Source of the DNA: Kordiimonas sp. SCSIO 12610
Lineage (GTDB): Bacteria; Pseudomonadota; Alphaproteobacteria; Sphingomonadales; Kordiimonadaceae
Direction: 5' to 3'
DNA length: 64,000 bases
NCBI RefSeq assembly: GCF_024398015.1
Contig: NZ_CP073747.1
Span: 2,415,001-2,479,000 of the forward strand
Shown: positions 17,646 to 27,528 of the stretch, piece by piece
How the letters are laid out: every line of letters starts with the position of its first letter
Position numbering within the stretch: the first letter of the stretch is position 1
Made by a program: the position numbers and the translations under genes
Notes under the pieces: generated by a model
Told to the model about the DNA's origin: nothing
What the model saw: the letters and a program-made list of their open reading frames with translations, nothing else
Databases searched by the model: none

Positions 17646-18579
17646 TTGCACCTCCCTCTGTTTCAGCGTTTGGGGTTTGCGCTCCTATCTCGGATGGTTG
17701 CGTCACAGGTTCCAATTGGTCCTCAGGGTCAATTAACTCATCCTCAGGAACCTTTGGCTGGTAATTCATCACACGGACATAATCAAGGCTAGAGATAGAA
17801 CTCGTCGCACGAATTGTAACCTTGTCAAGAGTTACCGATAACACCTCAGCCATCGGCAAATCAGGTGGAAACGCGCCTCCATGCCCTGAAGTTAAAAATC
17901 TGTCACCGACTTCTAGTCTGACTGTAGGTGGTAAATATTTTACCTCCAAAAAGAGTTCATTCGTGCCTTCAATAATCGCCAAATCACCTGTTCTTTCTAA
18001 TTTAACAGGGATATGGCTATTCACATCTGTCAGCAGCAAAACACGGCTACTTAAGTAACCGACTTCAATGATACGACCTACGATGCCGCCATCGTCAATA
18101 ACAGGAGCATTTCTGCGTACACCGTCGTTATGTCCAACATTGATCACAACACTTTGCTCGAAGGCGCCGCCGCTTGAGCCAACAACACGTCCTGTCGCTG
18201 CGGTAGGGACTTCGCGGCCAGGTACTTTTAAAATTGACCTTAACTGCTCATTTTCACGGTTTAACTGAAGTGCGGTTTCACGCCACTGCCGTAAACGCTC
18301 ATTTTCTTCGCGTAAATTTTGATTTTCCAGATAAATATCAGAAACACCTGCAAGGCGTTCCAAGCCATCCTGAGTGGCGCGGATAGGCTGTTCCAAAACA
18401 GTTAAAATTGGGGCTGCAATATCATTCGCATAGGACCTGACTTTTGAAGGAACACTGTTTCCCAATGCTTCCAGAACCAAAAATACTATCGCAATAACAA
18501 GATAAAGCCAAAAATACCCTCGGCCTTTATTAACACGGCGGCGCCCGAAATTATCACTTAGCATTGATGATTGCATCAT
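17635..18579 (-). CDS. mreC: Rod-shape protein MreC
   Basis: Periplasmic scaffold that links MreB filaments to PBP2. The 314 residues show a short cytoplasmic tail, one membrane helix (about residues 20-40), a coiled coil (about 65-105, LENQNLREENERLRQWRETA) and the double beta-barrel domain with NVGHNDGVRRNAPVIDDGGIVGRI and VGDRFLTSGHGGAFPPDLPMA. The tail after about residue 270 is acidic and proline-containing. Second gene of the rod operon, 50 bp after mreB. Confidence 0.94.
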   Translation of the reverse strand: MMQSSMLSDNFGRRRVNKGRGYFWLYLVIAIVFLVLEALGNSVPSKVRSYANDIAAPILTVLEQPIRATQDGLERLAGVSDIYLENQNLREENERLRQWRETALQLNRENEQLRSILKVPGREVPTAATGRVVGSSGGAFEQSVVINVGHNDGVRRNAPVIDDGGIVGRIIEVGYLSSRVLLLTDVNSHIPVKLERTGDLAIIEGTNELFLEVKYLPPTVRLEVGDRFLTSGHGGAFPPDLPMAEVLSVTLDKVTIRATSSISSLDYVRVMNYQPKVPEDELIDPEDQLEPVTQPSEIGAQTPNAETEGGANGT

Positions 18580-18629
18580 TTGGATCGAGCGCCTGTATCA
18601 GTACCTATCGTTTCATAATGTATCTATAA

Positions 18630-19664
<1,035 letters not shown>

Positions 19665-19736
19665 TTAGTGCCTCATAAATTCGGGGTCAAAATTTCAGAA
19701 GGGCCGATTGATCACAAGCGCCCCCAACAGGTTTGT

Positions 19737-19780
19737 TATGGGGCAGAAGCGCCCCATACACAAGTTTTCTTGCGCAAGAA
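19737..19780. promoter_or_regulatory. Two perfect inverted repeats upstream of mreB
   Basis: Between leuA and mreB lie TATGGGGC-N6-GCCCCATA (19737-19758, 8-bp stem) and the 14-bp palindrome TTCTTGCGCAAGAA (19767-19780), 73 and 103 bp upstream of the mreB start. The first could end leuA transcription (minus strand) although no long T run follows; the second has the form of a dimer operator. No known regulator motif is recognised. Confidence 0.4.
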
Positions 19781-19891
19781 TACGGCATGTTTGTGTTTTT
19801 TTTCAAAAACAAGCGTTTTATTGTCAATTTCCAAGCTTTTACGAGCACACAAATCATTCACTGAACATTTTTATGATGAAAAACGGGTGAA

Positions 19892-21460
19892 TTATCCTGT
19901 CTTTTGAACAGAATCGACTCTATGTCCTGGAGCACGTTTTTCCTTTTTGACAATCAGCTTGTTAACCGCAGCAACATAAGCGCGTGCGGCCGCCGTAACA
20001 GTATCTTCGTGCGCACCCTGCCCGTTCACGAGGTACCCATCATCTTCCAGACGAACAGTACACTCAGCCTGGGCGTCTGTGCCCGCGGTTACAGCATGAA
20101 CCTGAAAGAGTTGAAGATGAGGGTAAAACCCAATCAAAGCTTTAATCGCATTGAAGGCTGCATCAACCGGCCCGGCACCATAAACCACTGTTTTCCGATC
20201 TTTGCCGTCAATTGACAAGGTAACATCAGAAAAGGCCCGCCCGTCCGAGGAAGTATAGGTGTTTAAGGACATGACCTGGATCTTGTTTTCAGCGGTTGCA
20301 ACCTCATCATCCACAAGCGCGATGATATCCTCGTCATAAATATTCTTTTTACGATCCCCAAGCGCTTTGAAACGCTTGAAACATTCCTGAAACGCATTGT
20401 CGCCAAGTTCGTAGCCAAGCTCTTTTAGTTTATCTGCAAACGCATGCCGGCCAGAATGTTTACCCATCACAAGCACTGAACGGCTAAGCCCAACTGATTC
20501 AGGTGTCATAATTTCATAGGTTTCAGCGTTTTTGAGGACACCGTCCTGATGAATACCAGATTCGTGCGCAAACGCATTGGCACCAACAATAGCCTTGTTG
20601 TTCTGAACCGCAAATCCCGTCACCGTTGAAACAAGACGACTGGCCCGCATAATCTCCGTAGTTTCGATCTTGGTTGTCACAGGCATAATATCACTACGGG
20701 TTTTGATCGCCATCGCAATCTCTTCCATTGCGGCATTGCCTGCTCTTTCGCCGATACCATTGATCGTACATTCCACCTGACGCGCGCCTGCGTTAACGGC
20801 CGCAAGCGAATTTGCTACTGCTAAACCCAAATCATTATGACAATGGGTAGAAAATATCGCTTTGTCCGAATTTACAACATTTTCAATCACATGCTTGAAC
20901 ATCGCGGCGTATTCTTCAGGCACTCCGTACCCTACAGTATCAGGAAGGTTGATCGTCGTCGCTCCTGCCTTAATGGCTGTATCTACGGCCTTGCATAAAA
21001 AGTCTAAATCTGTGCGGGTTGCGTCTTCAGCGCTCCATTCAACATCATCGACAAACCGCCGCGCATGACTAACCGAATGATGAATAGCTTCAAGCACAGC
21101 CGCCGGTTCCATTTGAAGCTTAACTTTCATATGAAGCGGGCTTGTGGCGATAAACGTATGTATCCTAGGGCTCCGAGCGGGCTTCAGTGCCTCAGCAGCG
21201 CGGTCAATATCGCCGAGTGCTGCACGGGCGAGCGAGCATACTGTGCTATCCTTCACCTGTTCTGATATTTTTTTCACGCATTCGAAGTCACCATTTGAAG
21301 CAATGGCGAACCCTGCTTCGATCACATCAACCTTCATTGCTTCCAGTACTTCTGCAATCTTAAGCTTTTCATCAAGCGTCATGGATGCCCCTGGCGATTG
21401 TTCGCCGTCCCGGAGGGTTGTATCGAATATTTTTATATGATCTGTCTGCGAATGCGACAT
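19892..21460 (-). CDS. leuA: 2-isopropylmalate synthase
   Basis: First committed step of leucine synthesis: acetyl-CoA plus 2-oxoisovalerate to 2-isopropylmalate. The 522 residues have the TIM-barrel catalytic part starting DTTLRDGEQSPGASMT, metal ligands in STHCHNDLGLAVAN, NGIGERAGNA, the GANAFAHESGIHQDGVLK segment, and a C-terminal regulatory domain (after about residue 390) ending near the leucine-binding region. AGGA lies eleven bases before the ATG. It is separated from ilvC by 432 bp that include an ilvC terminator and a structured leader. Confidence 0.96.
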   Translation of the reverse strand: MSHSQTDHIKIFDTTLRDGEQSPGASMTLDEKLKIAEVLEAMKVDVIEAGFAIASNGDFECVKKISEQVKDSTVCSLARAALGDIDRAAEALKPARSPRIHTFIATSPLHMKVKLQMEPAAVLEAIHHSVSHARRFVDDVEWSAEDATRTDLDFLCKAVDTAIKAGATTINLPDTVGYGVPEEYAAMFKHVIENVVNSDKAIFSTHCHNDLGLAVANSLAAVNAGARQVECTINGIGERAGNAAMEEIAMAIKTRSDIMPVTTKIETTEIMRASRLVSTVTGFAVQNNKAIVGANAFAHESGIHQDGVLKNAETYEIMTPESVGLSRSVLVMGKHSGRHAFADKLKELGYELGDNAFQECFKRFKALGDRKKNIYDEDIIALVDDEVATAENKIQVMSLNTYTSSDGRAFSDVTLSIDGKDRKTVVYGAGPVDAAFNAIKALIGFYPHLQLFQVHAVTAGTDAQAECTVRLEDDGYLVNGQGAHEDTVTAAARAYVAAVNKLIVKKEKRAPGHRVDSVQKTG

Positions 21461-21505
21461 GACTTTAGTCCTGTGTAAAATGTATTATGGATAAATTTTG
21501 TAACC

Positions 21506-21777
21506 GTTCATTCCCTTAAGCACCTTGATGGTCAATCATGAACCGATAAGGTCGTGCCTAAGGGCTGATAAGTCGGCCTGACAGCAGAAGAATATGAGCA
21601 TCCGGGCATGCAAAAAGAGCATCAAAAAGATGATGCTGTTTAAAGTTACAATCTGTATGGTCAAATTCAACCACAACCCAGTCTCAAATAATATTAAATA
21701 CTCCAGCACTACATATCAGAATTAATTATTACTGAAAAGATTATTTTTGTATAATTATATTACTAATTATCGACAAT
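21506..21777 (-). promoter_or_regulatory. leuA leader: candidate attenuator with small ORF
   Basis: This fills the 432-bp gap between leuA and ilvC. A candidate promoter is TTGTCG (21777-21772), 17-bp spacer, TATACA (21754-21749). Downstream on the minus strand come AGCATCA-N6-TGATGCT (21637-21618) plus CTTTTTG, a weak terminator shape; an ORF from ATG 21601 to TGA 21536 encoding MLIFFCCQADL followed by SALRHDLIGS (28 codons if ATG 21622 is used); and a long stem pairing 21564-21548 with 21527-21513. An alternative pairing joins GTTCAT (21543-21538) with ATGAAC (21511-21506). The ORF has 4 Leu in 21 codons. The layout fits leucine attenuation, but no Shine-Dalgarno is evident. Confidence 0.45.
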
Positions 21778-21841
21778 TATAAATGATATTCATAGACATT
21801 TTCTATTATTATAATTTTTTATGTAATTAAATTTCATAAAC

Positions 21842-21866
21842 AAAAAAAGGCGGTATAAACCGCCTC
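21842..21866 (-). terminator. ilvC rho-independent terminator
   Basis: Read on the minus strand, AGGCGGT (21865 side after pairing complement) and ACCGCCT form a 7-bp stem over a 4-nt loop (21848-21865), followed by seven T residues at 21847-21842. It lies 28 bp beyond the ilvC stop and separates the ilv transcript from leuA. Confidence 0.88.
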
Positions 21867-21892
21867 TTTCACGTAACTTATAATATCTTACT

Positions 21893-22915
<1,023 letters not shown>

Positions 22916-22992
22916 TCATTTCCTATATGAAGCCTGCCAACCTTGGCATAGGCAAAATCAATGTTATCCAATTTCTTAAAAACTATCTGTAA

Positions 22993-23514
22993 TTATAGAC
23001 CTTCGCCGCCTCTTGATAAGGCAACGGCACCGGTTCTAGCCGCTTCCACTAGACCTAAATCGCTCATTAATTCGATGAAAGCGTTAATTTTATCGCTCGA
23101 CCCTGTTAATTCAAAAACAAAGCTCTTCCGTGTGGAATCAACCACTCGTGCGCGAAATGCTTCCGCGAGGCGTAGTGCCTCCACACGCTTCTCGCCCTCA
23201 CCCGTCATTTTCACAAGCGCCAGCCCTCGGGAGACGAATGGGCCATCAATCGTCAGGTCTGCCACTTTGTGAACTGGGACCAAACGATCTAACTGAGCTT
23301 TAATCTGCTCGATGACCATATGTGTTCCCTTTGTCACAATCGTTATGCGCGATAATTCTTTACGCTCGTCAATGGAGGCGACGGTCAGGCTTTCAATATT
23401 ATAGCCTCGACCGGAAAATAAACCGATAACGCGCGCCAGAACGCCTGCTTCGTTATCAACCAGAACACTAATCGTGTGTTTTTTTATAGGGCCTTGATCT
23501 TTCATGGCATGCAT
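22993..23514 (-). CDS. ilvH: Acetolactate synthase small (regulatory) subunit
   Basis: Regulatory partner of IlvB that activates catalysis and confers valine feedback inhibition. The ATG at 23514 (173 residues) is preferred to a TTG at 23529; an ATG at 23505 is also possible. The N-terminal ACT domain starts HTISVLVDNEAGVLARVIGLFSGRGYNIESL, where the Gly and Asn of the valine site are present, and the C-terminal domain includes VEALRLAEAFRARVVD. It lies 17 bp after ilvB. Confidence 0.94.
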   Translation of the reverse strand: MHAMKDQGPIKKHTISVLVDNEAGVLARVIGLFSGRGYNIESLTVASIDERKELSRITIVTKGTHMVIEQIKAQLDRLVPVHKVADLTIDGPFVSRGLALVKMTGEGEKRVEALRLAEAFRARVVDSTRKSFVFELTGSSDKINAFIELMSDLGLVEAARTGAVALSRGGEGL

Positions 23515-23531
23515 ACTCTTACTTAACAAAC

Positions 23532-25361
23532 CTATACAACCGCGAGCGCTTCATCGTCTCTTGGTTTGGTTTGAACATCACCAGCAAGCATCATTTCATT
23601 ATGTGCCGCACCAGCAGGAACCATCGGAAAACAGTTTTCTAACTTTGCGATATGACAGTCAACAATAACTGGACCATCATGATCTATCATTTCCTGAATT
23701 GTAGCATCCAATTGTGCAGGGTCATTAACCCGCAGTCCTTTCCAACCATAGGCTTCAGCAAGCGCAACAAAGTCAGGCAGAGCAGAGGAATAGCTTTCTG
23801 AATACCGGCTCTCATAGGTTAACTCCTGCCACTGTCGAACCATGCCCATAAATTCATTATTCATAATGAAAATCTTAACAGGCAACCGATATTGAACAGC
23901 AGTCGCAAGTTCCTGAATATTCATTTGAATAGACGCCTCACCAGCCACATCAATCACCAGACGATCGGGCTCAGCAAGCTGTGCCCCGATAGCCGCTGGT
24001 AAACCATATCCCATCGTTCCAAGGCCGCCAGATGTTAACCAACGATTTGGCTTCTCAAAGTCAAGATACTGAGCGGCCCACATCTGGTGCTGCCCCACCT
24101 CGGTAGAGATAATAGGATCATGGTCTTTAGTTAATGCATTCAAACGATCAAGTGCATATTGCGGCATAATAACGTCATCGCTATTTTCATAAGCAAGGCA
24201 TTTAATCGCGCGCCATTCGTCAATTTGCGCCCACCAATCGGTCAAATCAGGCTGTGTTTCAGCAAAATTATGCTCTTCCCAAAGCTCAATGAAACGAGAC
24301 AAGGTTCTACCGGCATCAGCCACTATCGGAACGTCAACAGAAACATTCTTATTGATAGATGACAGATCAATATCCACATGGATTTTCTTTGAGTCAGGGG
24401 AAAACGCATCGATACGGCCAGTTACCCGGTCGTCAAACCGTGCACCAATCGCAAGCATAACATCACAGTCGTGCATCGCATGATTAGCTTCAAAGGTACC
24501 ATGCATACCAAGCATGCCCAAAAACTGTTTATCACTTGCTGGAAATGCCCCTAATCCCATCAATGTGTTTGTAACAGGCATGCCAGTCATTTTCGCAAAC
24601 TTCGTCAACAGTTCGGAAGCTTCAGGGCCGGCATTAATAATACCACCGCCCGCATATATAATTGGCCTTTCTGCCTTTGAAAGCAGTTCAATCGCTTCAT
24701 TAAGGGCGCTTTCCGTTCCGTCCAAAATTGGCTTATAGGTTTTGTGTTCAACAGGAATGTTTGGCTGATAAGTGGCCTTTTCAACCTGAACGTCCTTTGG
24801 CAAATCAATAACCACAGGCCCCGGCCTGCCGCTCGTTGCCACATAAAACGCTTCTTTTAAAACGCAGGAAACTTTAGCTGTATCCTTCACCAGATAATTA
24901 TGCTTGGTGCACGGGCGCGTAATCCCAACAGTATCCGCCTCTTGAAAGGCATCATTGCCGATTAAATGCCTTGCAACCTGTCCGGTTAGGCAAACGATGG
25001 GGATAGAATCCAACATTGCATCCGTCAGCCCCGTTACGACGTTGGTAGCCCCAGGGCCGGATGTCACAAGAACAACACCTGGTTTACCGGTAGAGCGTGC
25101 GTACCCTTCCGCAGCATGAGCGGCAGCCTGCTCGTGGCGCACAAGAACATGCTTGATTTTTTCTTGCTTAAAAATTTCATCGTAAATAGGCAGAACGGCG
25201 CCGCCTGGATAGCCAAAGACGACCTCCACGCCCAATTCAGTTAACGTTTGAATAATGATCTCCGCGCCGCTTAACTCCTGAATGTCAGATTGTGTTTCTG
25301 AGCCATCAGGTCCTTCATCTAATTTTGCAGCGTCTGAATTCAAAGTCTGAATTGCTGACAT
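23532..25361 (-). CDS. ilvB: Acetolactate synthase large (catalytic) subunit
   Basis: Thiamine-diphosphate enzyme that condenses pyruvate with pyruvate or 2-oxobutyrate, the first common step of valine and isoleucine synthesis. In 609 residues are the catalytic Glu region [38 protein letters not shown], the FAD-binding middle domain with [11 protein letters not shown], and the ThDP/Mg motif around [20 protein letters not shown] (GD of the usual GDG is changed to GE: DVAGEAS). The N-terminal 25 residues are an acidic extension. AGGA precedes the ATG. First gene of the operon, preceded by a candidate attenuator. Confidence 0.95.
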   Translation of the reverse strand: MSAIQTLNSDAAKLDEGPDGSETQSDIQELSGAEIIIQTLTELGVEVVFGYPGGAVLPIYDEIFKQEKIKHVLVRHEQAAAHAAEGYARSTGKPGVVLVTSGPGATNVVTGLTDAMLDSIPIVCLTGQVARHLIGNDAFQEADTVGITRPCTKHNYLVKDTAKVSCVLKEAFYVATSGRPGPVVIDLPKDVQVEKATYQPNIPVEHKTYKPILDGTESALNEAIELLSKAERPIIYAGGGIINAGPEASELLTKFAKMTGMPVTNTLMGLGAFPASDKQFLGMLGMHGTFEANHAMHDCDVMLAIGARFDDRVTGRIDAFSPDSKKIHVDIDLSSINKNVSVDVPIVADAGRTLSRFIELWEEHNFAETQPDLTDWWAQIDEWRAIKCLAYENSDDVIMPQYALDRLNALTKDHDPIISTEVGQHQMWAAQYLDFEKPNRWLTSGGLGTMGYGLPAAIGAQLAEPDRLVIDVAGEASIQMNIQELATAVQYRLPVKIFIMNNEFMGMVRQWQELTYESRYSESYSSALPDFVALAEAYGWKGLRVNDPAQLDATIQEMIDHDGPVIVDCHIAKLENCFPMVPAGAAHNEMMLAGDVQTKPRDDEALAVV

Positions 25362-25396
25362 TTTCTTATCCTGCTGATTATCTTAATATTAGGCCC

Positions 25397-25446
25397 AAAA
25401 CACCCCGTTTACACAAGTGGGGGCGCACTAGGCGCCCCCAGGGGTG
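25397..25446 (-). promoter_or_regulatory. ilvB leader: nested hairpin with small ORF
   Basis: On the minus strand an inner 9-bp stem TGGGGGCGC/GCGCCCCCA (25440-25418) sits inside an outer stem CACCCC/GGGGTG (25446-25441 with 25406-25401) followed by TTTT (25400-25397), a terminator-like shape 36 bp before ilvB. A 21-codon ORF runs from ATG 25493 to TAG 25428; the stop codon falls in the hairpin loop. The peptide (MLEASRPMKF then PTVTRPTPGGA) is not rich in Ile, Val or Leu. A palindrome AGCATCGATGCT covers the ORF start. Attenuation is inferred from the layout. Confidence 0.5.
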
Positions 25447-25527
25447 GGTCTCGTCACAGTTGGAAACTTCATTGGGCGTGAAGCTTCCAGCATCGATGCT
25501 AGGGCTGGCTAAGCACCGATAAAAGTG

Positions 25528-25556
25528 ACAATATTGTACATAAATTACTCAGTCAA
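25528..25556 (-). promoter_or_regulatory. Candidate ilvB promoter
   Basis: On the minus strand, TTGACT (25556-25551) and TATTGT (25533-25528) are separated by 17 bp. Start of transcription near 25521 would give a 160-nt leader holding the small ORF and nested hairpin before ilvB. Confidence 0.5.
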
Positions 25557-25571
25557 TACTTATTTGTTAAT

Positions 25572-26492
25572 TTAAATAAATATTTTTGCCATTTGACTTT
25601 CCAAATATTGCGCATCAATTCGTTCCCAAGCATTAAATTGATTACGAAACCATGTCATCTGACGTTTTGCGAAGCGCCTTGTCTGAGTCTTGCTCTCTTC
25701 TCGCGCTTCGTCCAAGCTTATATTCCCGCTGAGGTATTTCATCAGCGAGGGCACACCAAGCGACTTCATTAAAGGAAGAACAGGCGATAAATTTCTTGAT
25801 AATAACGCCTCAACCTCCTCCAAGGCTCCCTCTTCCAGCATCAAATCAAACCGAAGGTCACAGCGTCGGTATAATTCTTCCCGGGGCCATTCCAGAACTA
25901 CCTTCTTCACATTCCCTGATTGATCAAGTGCCTGCAAGGGGCCTGCCTGTGTTTCTTTTTGCCATTCACTTATTGGCTTACCGCTTGATCTATAAACTTC
26001 GATCGCTCTTGAAATGCGCTGGCTATCACCCTGTGCAAGGCGTTCAGCCGTCATGGGGTCGCATATCATGAGCTCCGCGTGCAGCTTTGCACTTCCAAAT
26101 TCAACTGCCTCTGCCCTGACTTGCGTTCGAATTTCGGGATCCACATCAGGAATATGGGCCATACCATCAAGAAGTGTGCGAAAATACATCCCGGTTCCAC
26201 CAACCAATATGGGTGTTCGATTATCCTGCCATGCCTCATCTACCGCATTCATTGCGAGCTTCGCCCAATCCATTGCGGAAAAAGCCTGTGCCCCGTCGAC
26301 AACCCCGTACAGCTTGTGCGGGGCCATCATCTCTTCTTCCACGCTAGGACGCGCCGTTATGATCCGAAGGTCTCTGTAGACTTGCATACTGTCGGCATTA
26401 ATAACGACACCATCATATTGCTTTGCCAGTTTTATAGATAATGCTGACTTGCCGCTTGCGGTTGGACCTGCAATAAGAATAGCCTGTTTCAC
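25572..26492 (-). CDS. miaA: tRNA dimethylallyltransferase
   Basis: Adds an isopentenyl group to A37 of tRNAs that read UNN codons. The 306 residues start with the P-loop IAGPTASGKSALSIKLAKQY, then INADSMQVYRDL (catalytic Asp and prenyl-acceptor contacts), GGTGMYFRTLLDG and the C-terminal TRRFAKRQMTWFRNQF motif. It is upstream of ilvB on the same strand but ilvB appears to have its own promoter, and it is divergent from serB (32 bp apart). Confidence 0.95.
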   Translation of the reverse strand: MKQAILIAGPTASGKSALSIKLAKQYDGVVINADSMQVYRDLRIITARPSVEEEMMAPHKLYGVVDGAQAFSAMDWAKLAMNAVDEAWQDNRTPILVGGTGMYFRTLLDGMAHIPDVDPEIRTQVRAEAVEFGSAKLHAELMICDPMTAERLAQGDSQRISRAIEVYRSSGKPISEWQKETQAGPLQALDQSGNVKKVVLEWPREELYRRCDLRFDLMLEEGALEEVEALLSRNLSPVLPLMKSLGVPSLMKYLSGNISLDEAREESKTQTRRFAKRQMTWFRNQFNAWERIDAQYLESQMAKIFI

Positions 26493-26524
26493 ACATATCT
26501 CGCTTTTGTGGTTAGGTTTTACTT

Positions 26525-27430
26525 ATGAATATGGTTCTTACTCTTGTCGTCAACCCCAACAATTCAGATATTCTGAATAAAGCGATCGCTTTGTCGCAGG
26601 AACTGCTTAATAATCACTATAACATCAATGACATCGATCATTCTATATTATCAGAAGATGAAGCCATAGACCTAGCCTTTGAGGTAAACGAAGGAGATGG
26701 ACCTTCAATCAAATCTACTCTGACAGAAACCCTGTCATCATACCCGATTGACTGGGCCCTTCAAAACACCGCTGACCGGAAGAAAAAATTACTTCTAGCC
26801 GACATGGATTCGACCATGATTACCGTTGAATGCATTGATGAACTAGCCGATTTTGCCAGTCTGAAAGACAAAGTATCTGCGATCACAGAAGCGGCAATGC
26901 GTGGAGAATTGGATTTTCAGGATGCCCTAAGGGAACGGGTTGCTTTACTGAAGGGATTAAACACGGACGTCCTTGATCGATGTTTTGCTGAACGCATTAC
27001 CGTTTCGGATGGAGCCGAAACCGCACTCAGCACAATGTCAGGTGCTGGCGCCTATAGCGCCCTCGTCTCAGGTGGTTTTACCTTCTTCACTGAAAAAGTT
27101 GCGAACAAGCTTGGCTTCTCTATGCACAGGGCAAACATACTTGGCATTAACGACAGCACATTAACTGGTGAAGTCATTCCTCCTATTTGTGACGCCAGCA
27201 CGAAAGAAGAAACTCTTAAAGAACTTCAGTCACAACAAAATTTATCAGTGTCTGATATTATCGCGGTTGGAGACGGTGCAAACGACATCCCCATGTTAAA
27301 TGCGGCAGGCCTCGGCGTCGCCTACAAAGCCAAACCAGTCGCACAAGAGGCCGCTGACGCCTGCATTAATCATACTAGCCTAGAAACGTTACTATTCTTT
27401 CAAGGCTTTACGCGCAGTTCATTCAAATAA
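26525..27430 (+). CDS. serB: Phosphoserine phosphatase
   Basis: HAD-superfamily enzyme for the last step of serine synthesis. The 301 residues have a poorly conserved N-terminal ACT-like region (about 1-85) and the catalytic domain with DMDSTMITVECIDELADF (nucleophile Asp in the DxDST motif), SGGFTFFTEKVA, and VGDGANDIPML (motif III/IV Mg ligands). Divergent from miaA and ending at a strong terminator shared with the convergent degP gene. Confidence 0.94.
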   Translation: MNMVLTLVVNPNNSDILNKAIALSQELLNNHYNINDIDHSILSEDEAIDLAFEVNEGDGPSIKSTLTETLSSYPIDWALQNTADRKKKLLLADMDSTMITVECIDELADFASLKDKVSAITEAAMRGELDFQDALRERVALLKGLNTDVLDRCFAERITVSDGAETALSTMSGAGAYSALVSGGFTFFTEKVANKLGFSMHRANILGINDSTLTGEVIPPICDASTKEETLKELQSQQNLSVSDIIAVGDGANDIPMLNAAGLGVAYKAKPVAQEAADACINHTSLETLLFFQGFTRSSFK

Positions 27431-27483
27431 GTTATCGAATATATAATGTGTTGAAATAACTGTTAGCGAAAAAACCCAGATAT

Positions 27484-27512
27484 AAAAAAAGGCCGCTTAA
27501 AGCGGCCTTTTC
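27484..27512. terminator. Bidirectional terminator between serB and degP
   Basis: AAAGGCCGCTT (27488-27498) pairs with AAGCGGCCTTT (27500-27510), with an A tract upstream and TTTT downstream, so it can stop both convergent transcripts. Confidence 0.92.
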
Positions 27513-27528
27513 ATTTGCTAATTAACGC

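Noticed and set aside
21842-21866. Hairpin considered as part of the leuA leader
   Set aside because: Its T run is on the minus strand just after ilvC and upstream of the candidate leuA promoter, so it is the ilvC terminator.
25292-25522. Plus-strand 76-residue ORF over the ilvB start and leader
   Set aside because: Overlaps the ilvB N terminus and its leader on the other strand; no ribosome-binding site.
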